In this document: positions 1 through 5,341 of the stretch, piece by piece
Layout: the number at the start of each line of letters is the position of its first letter
Position numbering within the stretch: the stretch's first letter is position 1
Notes under the pieces: generated by a model
What the model was told of the DNA's origin: nothing
Database searches by the model: none
The model's input: the letters and a program-made list of their open reading frames with translations, nothing else
Origin: Bifidobacteriaceae bacterium
GTDB taxonomy: Bacteria; Actinomycetota; Actinomycetes; Actinomycetales; WQXJ01
Direction of reading: 5' to 3'
Assembly: GCA_031258055.1 (NCBI GenBank)
Contig: JAIRNM010000238.1
Location: 1 to 5,341 of the forward strand
DNA: 5,341 nucleotides
Program-made: the position numbers and the translations under genes

Positions 1-1234
1 CCTCGCTCTCACCCATCCCGGCTTCGGTCGGCTCCAGCGAGCCGCGAGCAGAGATGACGAAGAGAGCCGCCAACAACAAGATGGCCAGAATCGCGAAGGC
101 GATGGCCGTCTTGTCGCCCCGCGTCAAGATCGCGAATGAATGTCCGAGGAAAGTGCCAGTGAACTGTCCGACGCCCAGGAGCGCGAAACAAAACACCACT
201 GGCACCCGTTGGCGGGCTACGATGTCCGCCAGCCAAAGCCAGACCAGCAGGCGCATCACATCTACCCCCGCGCTCGCGGCGGGCAGGGCGTAGAGCATGA
301 GCGCGTCGTTCGAGACCAGCAGTATGAATGAGGCGAGGCCTACCAGAGGAAGGCCAATATAGAAGACCACAAAGGCGTTCGCCCGATGGGCGGCGAGTGA
401 CACCAGGACGCCGGCGGCGAACGCTATGGTGCCCACAACGAGTTCGGTCATCCATTTCAGGACTGGAGAGATGGAGGCTGCATCGGCGGCGTGAAAACTC
501 GCCCGGATCGCTCCGAACGCGAAAGTCGAGGCGCCAAACGCAGCCACAAGACGCCAGGGTGATGCCCTCACAAGCGCACGCGTCGACAGCCGTTTGTCCT
601 CGCACGCGACCGCGTTAGCTCGACCGTGAGGCCGTAGCGCCGCCACGCAGAGCACAGGTACCAAAGCTGCGACTGCCAAACTCGCGTTGACTGGCAGCAA
701 CGCGATCAGCAGCCCGGCGGCATTGCCGCTGATCGTGGCCGCAGCGAAGGCAATCAGCGCCCGCCGAGCCCCCAGAGCAATGATGACCTCGACGCAGGCC
801 AGCATGAGGACCGCGCTAACGAAAGAGGTCAGAGCGAGCAGCAGGATGTCGAAACGAACGCCCAGGAGGCCTACGTGCACTGCGATCATCCCAAGAGTGG
901 CGAGGCACCCCAGCCCGGCCAGGGAATACAGCAGGCCCCGTCGTTGGCTGAGCGGGGCTAGGCGAGCGGCTGTGCCGACCAGTGCCAGCGCGGCACAAAC
1001 GACCGCCGCGGAACCGGCGAGGTGGGCTATGCCGAGAGACCAGGGGTTCGCGAATTCAAGAGTCGTCGCCCACGATTCATACACCACTTGCCCGCTCGCC
1101 TGCCACAACGCCAGCCCCAGCGCGGCGAGGGCGGCGGTTCTGGCCTGACCAGGCGCCGCCCACACGGTAAGCCGACCAAGGAGGCCCGGTCCAGGTGACG
1201 GCATCGCCGGTGTGCGCGAACTTGGTTGTGGCAT
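1..1234 (-). CDS. Polytopic membrane protein, 12 hydrophobic segments; possible sensor part of a LuxR-family regulator (3' end outside window)
   Basis: Reading the minus strand from ATG 1234 gives 411 codons with no stop, running off the left edge. The product has about 12 hydrophobic segments, near residues 36-52, 67-88, 101-121, 129-152, 159-180, 184-200, 229-247, 264-282, 287-307, 312-335, 345-367 and 377-395. A polar loop at 201-226 splits them into two sets of six, as in MFS-like folds. The pattern SPWRLVAAFG at 225, the RLLVWLWLADI segment at 328 and the short polar tail after the last helix resemble the membrane half of LuxR regulators of Coriobacteriia, in which a helix-turn-helix follows. 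No such domain is visible here because the gene is cut, so the regulator role is inference; a transporter is the alternative. Start: GGAGG at 1247-1251 abuts ATG 1246 (too close) and lies 12 bases before ATG 1234, which is preferred; ATG 1204 is also in frame. The in-frame stop upstream is at 1307-1309. Confidence 0.8.
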   Translation of the reverse strand, partial: MPQPSSRTPAMPSPGPGLLGRLTVWAAPGQARTAALAALGLALWQASGQVVYESWATTLEFANPWSLGIAHLAGSAAVVCAALALVGTAARLAPLSQRRGLLYSLAGLGCLATLGMIAVHVGLLGVRFDILLLALTSFVSAVLMLACVEVIIALGARRALIAFAAATISGNAAGLLIALLPVNASLAVAALVPVLCVAALRPHGRANAVACEDKRLSTRALVRASPWRLVAAFGASTFAFGAIRASFHAADAASISPVLKWMTELVVGTIAFAAGVLVSLAAHRANAFVVFYIGLPLVGLASFILLVSNDALMLYALPAASAGVDVMRLLVWLWLADIVARQRVPVVFCFALLGVGQFTGTFLGHSFAILTRGDKTAIAFAILAILLLAALFVISARGSLEPTEAGMGESE

Positions 1235-1308
1235 CGTCCCTGTCATCCTCCGTCCGATGAACGTCCTGGGGCATTCGGGTCTTCGCAAAAGGGGCGGACA
1301 GACCCATC

Positions 1309-1337
1309 ATTCTAGCCATGCTGTCCGAGGCGATCAT
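1309..1337 (-). promoter_or_regulatory. Possible promoter for the minus-strand membrane protein gene
   Basis: On the minus strand the hexamer TAGAAT (1314 to 1309) matches the -10 consensus at five of six bases. It lies 17 bases after ATGATC (1337 to 1332), which matches the -35 consensus at only three of six. Transcription would begin near 1302 and give a leader of about 60-70 bases before the gene. The match is weak and could be chance. Confidence 0.25.
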
Positions 1338-1375
1338 GAGAGCCGGCTCGGGCGGCTCCAGCCGAAAAGCCTCAA

Positions 1376-1555
1376 TCAGCCCAGGCGCAAGGCTCGCGGC
1401 AAGTCACTCACCTTGACGACGGTCAACGATTGGCCCGGCCGGACCTCGACGGTATTGATGTTGGCAGCGGCGGGTTGGGGGTTCCGTCGGGTCGCGGCCG
1501 GGTTTGGCAGGGCCTCCCTTTGGCGCGCGAGCGATCGGCGCGGACGCCGTGGCTC
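1376..1555 (-). other. In-frame open extension after the RHH stop codon (59 codons); rest of the 1235-1555 gap shows no gene
   Basis: Directly after the TGA of the RHH gene (1558-1556), the same frame stays open for 59 codons to a second TGA at 1378-1376. It contains no ATG start. Its last part reads NINTVEVRPGQSLTVVKV and continues SDLPRALRLG, with mostly G/C third codon positions, so it looks like real protein rather than noise. Options are the tail of an RHH fusion cut by a nonsense mutation, stop readthrough, a decayed gene, or chance openness in GC-rich DNA. I do not recognise the family. The remaining stretch, 1235-1375, holds only the 5' leader and possible promoter of the membrane protein gene. 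Confidence 0.35.
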
Positions 1556-1687
1556 TCAGACGGCCGCGAGGCCTTGTCTGAGCAGGTCGCGGGCCACCTC
1601 GGAGCGTGTTTGGCGGGTTTGGGCGGCGCGGGCGTCAAGAGCGTCGGCCAAGGGCTTATCCAACCGGACGGCCAACAGATCGTCCAT
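1556..1687 (-). CDS. Small ribbon-helix-helix (CopG/antitoxin-like) protein, 43 aa
   Basis: The 43-residue product starts MDDLLAVRLDKPLADALD. It reads as a minimal ribbon-helix-helix fold: a short strand at LLAVRL (residues 4-9), a first helix at about 12-23, a turn at TRQT, and a second helix TRSEVARDLLRQGL at about 27-40. Such proteins are dimeric DNA binders and usually the antitoxin of a toxin-antitoxin pair, repressing their own operon. Here no PIN, RelE or MazF-like toxin follows; the next 180 bases hold only an in-frame open stretch. ATG 1687 was chosen because the fold begins right after it, but its Shine-Dalgarno is poor (GGCGG just upstream). An in-frame TTG at 1762 would add 25 residues that do not look structured. 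The gene is divergent from the DUF805 gene, with 76 bases between starts. The fold call is by eye from motif and length. Confidence 0.6.
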   Translation of the reverse strand: MDDLLAVRLDKPLADALDARAAQTRQTRSEVARDLLRQGLAAV

Positions 1688-1763
1688 CGCCGCCAGGCCG
1701 GGACGCGGCCCCCGTGGGCTAGGCTTGTCCTGACCCCGACAGCCCCCGAAACGGAGGTTCAAG

Positions 1764-2666
1764 ATGAGTGTCCCTCCGCACGCTGGCCAACCAGACCCAT
1801 TCCTCCCCGTCGGACCCTATGGCCAACCCGGCCAGCCCGGCGGTCCCGTTCCCTACGATGCGTCCGCCTTGTACGGCGGGCCCGGCTCCTACGGCGCCCA
1901 ACCACCCGGGGCGCTGGGCCAATGCCCCGGCGGGCGACCCGACCCGTTTTACCGTGATGTTGGTCGGGCGCTGGGCCAAGCACCCGGCGCCCCGCTCCAG
2001 AGCCCCCGACCGGCTCGACCGTATTGCGGCGAACCCATCATCGCAGATCCTTTTTATTCAGATCGGAGCCACGGCCAGCCCTACCACCCGGACGACACTT
2101 ACAGACCGCCGCCCGTTGAGACCTATCCGCTGCCATTGACGAGCCTCGACGTGCCGCCCATCCCGGGCGTCGCGCCGCCGTTAGGGAGGGCGTGGTACGG
2201 CATCGGACCAATCGGGGCGCTCAAGCGGGCCTTCCAGAAGTACGCCGACTTCGCAACCGACGCGTCGCGCGGCGAGTATTGGTGGTTCTGTCTCGACAAC
2301 ATCCTCATCACGGTGTTACTGCTCGTAGCGTCCTACATGGCAGGCGGCAAAGAGGCGTGGCTGCACTACCTGTTAAGCTACGGCACCACAATGGAACTCT
2401 TCGACGGGTTGCCGGCGGTCAGCGACATGGGAGCGGGCGGCATCTTTTACTTCCTTCTATGGATCTGGGGTATCGCGGTGATCGTGCCTGGCTTGGCGTT
2501 GGTCTGGCGGCGCCTGCACGATTCGGGACGGTCCGGCAGCTGGTTCTTCATCTGTTTCGTGCCGTTCGTTGGGAATTTCATCTTGTTCATTCTGTTGCTG
2601 ATGCCGTCGACCACCATTACCGGCTACCCGCTTAGCCCCGCCAGCGCGCGCGGCAAACGGTACTGA
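1764..2666 (+). CDS. DUF805 family inner-membrane protein with long Pro/Gly/Tyr-rich N-terminal tail
   Basis: The 300-residue product has two parts. Residues 1-150 are low-complexity, rich in Pro, Gly, Tyr and Gln, and probably disordered and cytoplasmic; they contain three DPF motifs (residues 11-13, 60-62, 95-97) and two ALGQxPG repeats (50-56, 69-75). Residues 153-281 are a DUF805 domain: FQKYADFATDASRGEYWWF (157-175) matches the usual start of the domain, membrane segments lie near 176-193, 225-247 and 260-281, and RRLHDSGRSGSWFF (249-262) is the family signature. The function of DUF805 proteins is not known. The family core is about 110-150 residues, so the tail roughly doubles the length. 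Start: GGAGG at 1753-1757 sits six bases before ATG 1764. The next gene on the same strand is 392 bases away, so an operon with the carboxylase genes is not indicated. Confidence 0.9.
   Translation: MSVPPHAGQPDPFLPVGPYGQPGQPGGPVPYDASALYGGPGSYGAQPPGALGQCPGGRPDPFYRDVGRALGQAPGAPLQSPRPARPYCGEPIIADPFYSDRSHGQPYHPDDTYRPPPVETYPLPLTSLDVPPIPGVAPPLGRAWYGIGPIGALKRAFQKYADFATDASRGEYWWFCLDNILITVLLLVASYMAGGKEAWLHYLLSYGTTMELFDGLPAVSDMGAGGIFYFLLWIWGIAVIVPGLALVWRRLHDSGRSGSWFFICFVPFVGNFILFILLLMPSTTITGYPLSPASARGKRY
1909..1979 (+). repeat. Two identical 14-base direct repeats inside the DUF805 tail coding region
   Basis: GGGCGCTGGGCCAA occurs at 1909-1922 and again at 1966-1979, 57 bases (19 codons) apart and in the same frame. 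Both encode ALGQ followed by xPG. This points to an internal duplication in the low-complexity tail rather than a regulatory element. Confidence 0.6.
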
Positions 2667-2761
2667 CGGCGCCCTACCGACAAGGACGGACGCCCGACCG
2701 CTCGGCTGATTGCGCGGGCTAGGAAAGATGGCATAACGCGCGGGATTGGATCGGTTGGCGT

Positions 2762-2788
2762 GTTGTTGCACTGACTGGTTGCAACAAC
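2762..2788. repeat. Perfect 9-base inverted repeat with 9-base loop
   Basis: GTTGTTGCA (2762-2770) is exactly complementary to TGCAACAAC (2780-2788), around a 9-base loop; 2761 and 2789 could add a G-U pair in RNA. It lies 95 bases after the DUF805 stop. There is no run of T after it, and the arms hold only four G/C pairs of nine, so a standard intrinsic terminator is unlikely. A protein operator, or a hairpin in a leader or trailer RNA, is possible. Confidence 0.55.
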
Positions 2789-2791
2789 GGC

Positions 2792-2820
2792 TCGCCGCGG
2801 ACGGGCGCCATCGCCGCGGA
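2792..2820. repeat. Direct repeat of TCGCCGCGGA, two copies
   Basis: TCGCCGCGGA occurs at 2792-2801 and 2811-2820, 19 bases apart start to start, separated by nine bases. Each copy contains the CCGCGG palindrome. It directly follows the inverted repeat at 2762-2788. Function is unknown; paired operator half-sites are one option, and chance is possible in DNA this GC-rich. Confidence 0.4.
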
Positions 2821-2908
2821 TCGAGTGGGCGGTGCCGTCAGCCCGCCCAGAGGAGACGATCACGAAACATTGTTGAAGCAAGGGCGGTACACAACCTTCA
2901 TTCTAATG

Positions 2909-2925
2909 ACGTAAACTAAACGTAA
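2909..2925 (+). promoter_or_regulatory. ACGTAA direct repeat spaced one helical turn, possible operator
   Basis: ACGTAA occurs at 2909-2914 and 2920-2925, 11 bases apart, so both copies would face the same side of the helix. It lies in the AT-richer part of the region before the biotin carboxylase gene, about 135-150 bases upstream of its start. Both the operator role and any cognate regulator are inference. Confidence 0.3.
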
Positions 2926-3058
2926 GCCTGGCTCCTTCCCAAAGGAACAGCGCCTCTTAGTAATATGCTAACCCGGCGCCGGTCAAGCTAGTATCACAAA
3001 AGTAAAGAACAGCCGTCCTCACCGATTTCATCTGCCACCGCACCGGAGGTCTGCCTGC

Positions 3059-4483
3059 GTGTTCAACAGAATTCTGATCGCCAACCGAGGCGAAATCGTC
3101 AACCGTGTCATGCGTACCGCCCACGGGCTCGGCGTTCAGACCGCCGTGGTCTACTCCGATGCCGATGCCGACAACGACTACGTTGGCCGCGCGACCAGCG
3201 CCCATCACATTGGTGCCTCCGCGCCCCACAAGAGCTACCTCAACGCCGAGGCGCTCATCTGCGCTCTGGTTGAATCCGGCGCTGGGGCCGTCCACCCCGG
3301 CTACGGCTTCTTGTCAGAACAGGCCGATTTCGCGGAGGCGGTTGAGCAGGCCGGCGCGAAATGGATCGGGCCAGACCCTGAAACCTTGCGTCGCATCGAA
3401 TCCAAGTCCTATTGCCGGTATGTCGCCCAACAGACCGGTGTGCCGATCTCACCGGGGGCAACCAGCCCGGTCCGCTCGGCTGAGGAGATCCTCCAGTGGG
3501 GAGAACGAATCGGCTATCCCATGCTGCTCAAACTGGACAAAGGTGGCGGCGGCAAGGGGATCGAGGCTCTCGAAGAAGCGCGTCCGTTGGCCCAAATAGC
3601 CCGCCAGTTGGACTCAATGGCAAGGATCGGCCAGATGGCTTTCGCTTGCCCCGACGTATACGTCGAGCGACGCATCGAGCGGCCAAAGCACATTGAGGTT
3701 CAATTCGTCGCCGACGCCTTCGGCAACGTGGTTTGCCTAGGCGAACGCGAATGCTCCATCCAGCGCCGCTACCAGAAGATCGTCGAAGAGGCCCCGTCGG
3801 CGGCGGTTGACGACCAAGACCGCGCCAATCTCTACGCCTACACGGCCGCCTTAGCGCGCGCGATTGGCTACGTTGGCGCTGGCACCATTGAGTACCTGCG
3901 AGGGCCCGATGACGCCTACTACTTCATGGAGATCAACGCCCGCCTACAGGTCGAACACCCCGTCTCGGAAATGATCACCGGCACGGACATCGTCGCCTGG
4001 CAAATCCTGGTGGCCGCGGGCAAGCCGCTACCCGTTACCCAAGAAGACATCGCTTTGGACGGCCACGCCATTGAGGTCCGAATCTACGCCGAAGACCCCG
4101 TCACCAAACTGCCTTCGCCCGGCACCATCCGTGAGTTGGCCCTGCCGAGCGAAGAACCGGGCCAAGTCCGGGTCGAACACGCCATCGGCCAAGGCAGCGT
4201 CGTCAGTCCCTACTACGACCCGATGCTCTGCAAGGTCATAGTGCGGGCAGCCAACCGGGCGGCCTGCGTGACCAAGATGAAGGACGTGCTGGCGGGCATC
4301 AAGATTGACGGAGTAGCTACTAACCTGAGCGCCAACCTGGCGATCTTGTCGCACCCGCTGTTCGCCAGCGGCGACTTCACGACCGGTTTCGTCGAGCACA
4401 ACCTACGGGTGGAACCCCATACGGAACACCATACGGAACACCATACGGAACCCGAGGCGGAGCCGGCTCCGGCCTTGGTTTGA
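3059..4483 (+). CDS. Biotin carboxylase subunit (ATP-grasp), urea-carboxylase-type context
   Basis: The 474-residue product is a complete biotin carboxylase: it uses ATP and bicarbonate to carboxylate the biotin of a carrier domain. The N-terminal domain begins FNRILIANRGEI (2-13), with HPGYGFLSE at 79-87. The ATP-grasp part has K116, K158, the glycine loop GGGGKG (162-167), E203, H211 and Q235, with RRYQKIVEEAP at 236-246. Metal ligands are E278 and E291; EINARLQVEHPV (291-302) holds catalytic R295, and R341 lies in EVRIYAEDP. AccC of E. coli has His where Y238 stands. The length equals the BC core plus a short His/Thr/Glu/Pro tail (about 448-474); no biotin-carrier domain or MKM motif is present. 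GTG 3059 was chosen because GGAGGT (3045-3050) lies eight bases before it and the conserved N-terminus starts there. The carboxyltransferase gene 127 bases downstream suggests the urea/guanidine carboxylase type rather than acetyl-CoA carboxylase. Confidence 0.93.
   Translation: MFNRILIANRGEIVNRVMRTAHGLGVQTAVVYSDADADNDYVGRATSAHHIGASAPHKSYLNAEALICALVESGAGAVHPGYGFLSEQADFAEAVEQAGAKWIGPDPETLRRIESKSYCRYVAQQTGVPISPGATSPVRSAEEILQWGERIGYPMLLKLDKGGGGKGIEALEEARPLAQIARQLDSMARIGQMAFACPDVYVERRIERPKHIEVQFVADAFGNVVCLGERECSIQRRYQKIVEEAPSAAVDDQDRANLYAYTAALARAIGYVGAGTIEYLRGPDDAYYFMEINARLQVEHPVSEMITGTDIVAWQILVAAGKPLPVTQEDIALDGHAIEVRIYAEDPVTKLPSPGTIRELALPSEEPGQVRVEHAIGQGSVVSPYYDPMLCKVIVRAANRAACVTKMKDVLAGIKIDGVATNLSANLAILSHPLFASGDFTTGFVEHNLRVEPHTEHHTEHHTEPEAEPAPALV
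4417..4451 (+). repeat. 12-base tandem repeat, nearly three copies, in the biotin carboxylase tail
   Basis: CCATACGGAACA is repeated at 4417-4428 and 4429-4440, and a third copy at 4441-4451 matches 11 bases before diverging. Because the unit is 12 bases, the frame is kept and the repeat encodes His-Thr-Glu-His units just after the folded domain. Changes in copy number would lengthen or shorten the tail without breaking the gene. Confidence 0.85.
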
Positions 4484-4589
4484 TCGGCTAACCGCTTTGG
4501 ACGCGATCCGCCCCAACGCCACACCTAACCCTTCGATAGCTCGATCTGCCCAACAATCGCAGTTTTCACATTTCAATCCACAACAAGCC

Positions 4590-4605
4590 AAGGAGAGCAA
4601 GGAGA
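4590..4605 (+). promoter_or_regulatory. Duplicated Shine-Dalgarno before the carboxyltransferase gene
   Basis: AAGGAGA occurs at 4590-4596 and again at 4599-4605, a 9-base step. The second copy is correctly spaced, with AGGAG ending six bases before ATG 4611, so it fixes this start. The first copy is too far away to place a ribosome on this ATG. The 127-base spacer between the two carboxylase genes holds no other evident gene or terminator, so the two are probably co-transcribed. Confidence 0.6.
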
Positions 4606-4610
4606 CACGG

Positions 4611-5341
4611 ATGGAACGTTATAACGTCATCTTGGACACCCTCCCGCCGGATGGAGATCGGATCGAAGTTTTGTTCCGCCAAGCCGGTGATGGGTTTATC
4701 CAGGTCGAATACGGCTACGAACAGCGAGTCGAATTGCTCGACTCGTTCCGCATTTTGGCCGCCGACGCACTGATCAAGGAGGCCAAGCTCCCAGGGTTCA
4801 TTGAGACGCTGCCGTCTATTCGCGCCAACATGCTCCATTTCGATCCGACGGTGTTGCCGCCACAAAAGCTCATCGACGCGGTCAAGGAGATCGAACAGTC
4901 GATCACTGGCGTCGATGAAATGGTGATCGCATCACGCGTCATCACGCTGCCGATCGCCTTCGAAGACTCGCAGACCAAGGCCGCCGTCGCGCGGTATGTC
5001 AAGGAAGTCAGACCTGACGCCCCGAACTGTTTGGACGGCTACAACCTTCAATACATGGCCCAGTGCAACGGTTGCACGGTCCAAGACATCAAAGACATGC
5101 TGTTGACGACCGACTGGTACAACTCAGGTTGCGGCTTTTGGCCTGGTGGCGGCTTCTTCTGGCCGATGGATCCGCGCTGCAAGATGAACGTGCCAAAGTA
5201 CAACCCGCCTCGAACCTGGACGCCGGAGGGAACCGTCGGCATAGGCGGCGCCTGCCTGTTCACCTACACCACCGCGACCGGCGGCGGCTACCAGTTGTTT
5301 GGCCGCACCATCCCGACCTTCCAACTGGCCATGAAGCATCC
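4611..5341 (+). CDS. Urea-carboxylase-like carboxyltransferase (allophanate hydrolase subunit 1 / KipI-type domain), 3' end outside window
   Basis: From ATG 4611 the frame is open for 243 codons to the right edge. Residues 20-100 fit the first half of the AHS1/KipI fold (GDGFIQVEYG at 26-35; ETLPSIRANMLHFDP at 65-79). Residues 105-237 match the carboxyltransferase part of urea carboxylase: SRVITLPIAFEDS (108-120), KEVRPDAP (131-138), KYNPPRTWTPEGTVGIGG (196-213), GGGYQLFGRTIP (224-235). This part moves the carboxyl group from biotin to the acceptor, urea or guanidine in known enzymes. Oxoprolinase/KipI relatives lack the KYNP-RT-TPEG block, so the urea carboxylase branch fits best. The usual segment before it (about LGLGDVYLGAP) is replaced by SGCGFWPGGGFFWPMDPRC (172-190), and six Cys lie at 140, 152, 155, 174, 190 and 215. 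An AHS2 half and a biotin carrier domain are expected downstream. The exact substrate cannot be told. Confidence 0.85.
   Translation, partial: MERYNVILDTLPPDGDRIEVLFRQAGDGFIQVEYGYEQRVELLDSFRILAADALIKEAKLPGFIETLPSIRANMLHFDPTVLPPQKLIDAVKEIEQSITGVDEMVIASRVITLPIAFEDSQTKAAVARYVKEVRPDAPNCLDGYNLQYMAQCNGCTVQDIKDMLLTTDWYNSGCGFWPGGGFFWPMDPRCKMNVPKYNPPRTWTPEGTVGIGGACLFTYTTATGGGYQLFGRTIPTFQLAMKH

Larger units (their letters stand above)
2667..3058 (+). promoter_or_regulatory. Intergenic region before the biotin carboxylase gene (392 bases), likely control region
   Basis: No convincing gene is seen on either strand. The first half (to about 2860) is GC-rich with an inverted repeat (2762-2788), a 10-base direct repeat (2792-2820) and a GC-rich hairpin (TGGGCGG 2826-2832 / CCGCCCA 2843-2849, 10-base loop). 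The second half (about 2861-3010) is clearly less GC-rich than the surrounding genes, as promoter regions often are. It holds -10-like hexamers (TCTAAT at 2902, five of six; TAATAT at 2961) without a good -35 partner, a repeated ACGTAA, and the palindrome CCGGCGCCGG at 2973-2982. GGAGGT at 3045-3050 is the Shine-Dalgarno of the carboxylase gene. I could not recognise a guanidine riboswitch. Confidence 0.45.

Noticed and set aside
9..605. Minus-strand open frame of 198 codons
   Set aside because: It is an overlapping frame of the membrane protein gene on the same strand; the product is Arg/Gly/His-rich and has no hydrophobic pattern.
687..1148. Plus-strand open frame of 153 codons in the left region
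   Set aside because: It lies opposite the membrane protein gene, and its product is Ala/Arg/Ser-rich with no domain pattern, whereas the minus-strand reading gives 12 clean hydrophobic segments.
1212..1957. Plus-strand open frames across the RHH gene and the start of the DUF805 gene
   Set aside because: Arg/Ala-rich translations without motifs; the minus strand gives a recognisable RHH domain and the DUF805 gene has its own strong Shine-Dalgarno.
2826..2849. Intrinsic terminator formed by the GC-rich hairpin
   Set aside because: There is no T-run on either side, and the stem is only seven pairs with a 10-base loop.
2624..2881. Minus-strand open frame in the gap after the DUF805 gene
   Set aside because: No recognisable motif and no convincing ribosome site; it overlaps the end of DUF805 and the repeat cluster.
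2667..3058. Guanidine riboswitch upstream of the carboxylase genes
   Set aside because: I looked for the conserved cores of the ykkC-type and the paired ACGR-loop type elements and could not match them. A covariance-model search would decide.
4028..4399. Minus-strand open frame of 123 codons inside the biotin carboxylase gene
   Set aside because: It is antisense to a stretch with clear biotin carboxylase motifs; such long antisense frames are common in GC-rich genes.
3059..4483. Calling the gene accC (acetyl-CoA carboxylase subunit)
   Set aside because: The catalytic residues alone fit, but the neighbour is a urea-carboxylase-type carboxyltransferase and there is no accB or acyl-CoA carboxyltransferase nearby.

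Overview
The window is GC-rich (lower-GC patches only in the gap before the biotin carboxylase gene) and looks like an actinobacterial chromosome segment. The pointers are GC-rich codons, a DUF805 protein with a long Pro/Gly/Tyr/Gln-rich N-terminal tail, a GTG start behind a strong Shine-Dalgarno, and a 12-segment membrane protein that resembles the sensor half of membrane-anchored LuxR-type regulators common in Coriobacteriia. The phylum is a reasonable inference. The class is only a guess.

Layout. Minus strand, left part: (1) a polytopic membrane protein, about 1-1234, whose 3' end lies beyond the left edge; (2) a tiny ribbon-helix-helix (RHH, antitoxin-like) protein at 1556-1687, followed in the same frame after its TGA by 59 further open codons. 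Plus strand, right part: (3) a DUF805 membrane protein, 1764-2666; (4) a 392-base gap with inverted and direct repeats and a less GC-rich stretch, probably the control region of the next genes; (5) a stand-alone biotin carboxylase, 3059-4483; (6) after 127 bases, the start of an allophanate-hydrolase-subunit-1/urea-carboxylase-type carboxyltransferase, 4611 to the right edge.

Genes 5 and 6 belong together: they are separate polypeptides corresponding to the biotin carboxylase and carboxyltransferase parts of urea/guanidine carboxylase (the carboxylase half of urea amidolyase). The biotin carboxylase has no biotin-carrier domain, so that domain must lie downstream, most likely at the end of the truncated carboxyltransferase gene or in another gene. 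The carboxyltransferase keeps the urea-carboxylase-type KYNP-RT-TPEG-VGIGG and GGYQLFGRT motifs. It replaces the segment just before them with an unusual Cys/Trp/Gly-rich stretch, so its true substrate (urea, guanidine or something else) is open. This divergent split carboxylase is the most interesting item in the window. Both partial genes at the edges are long open frames that were translated by hand.
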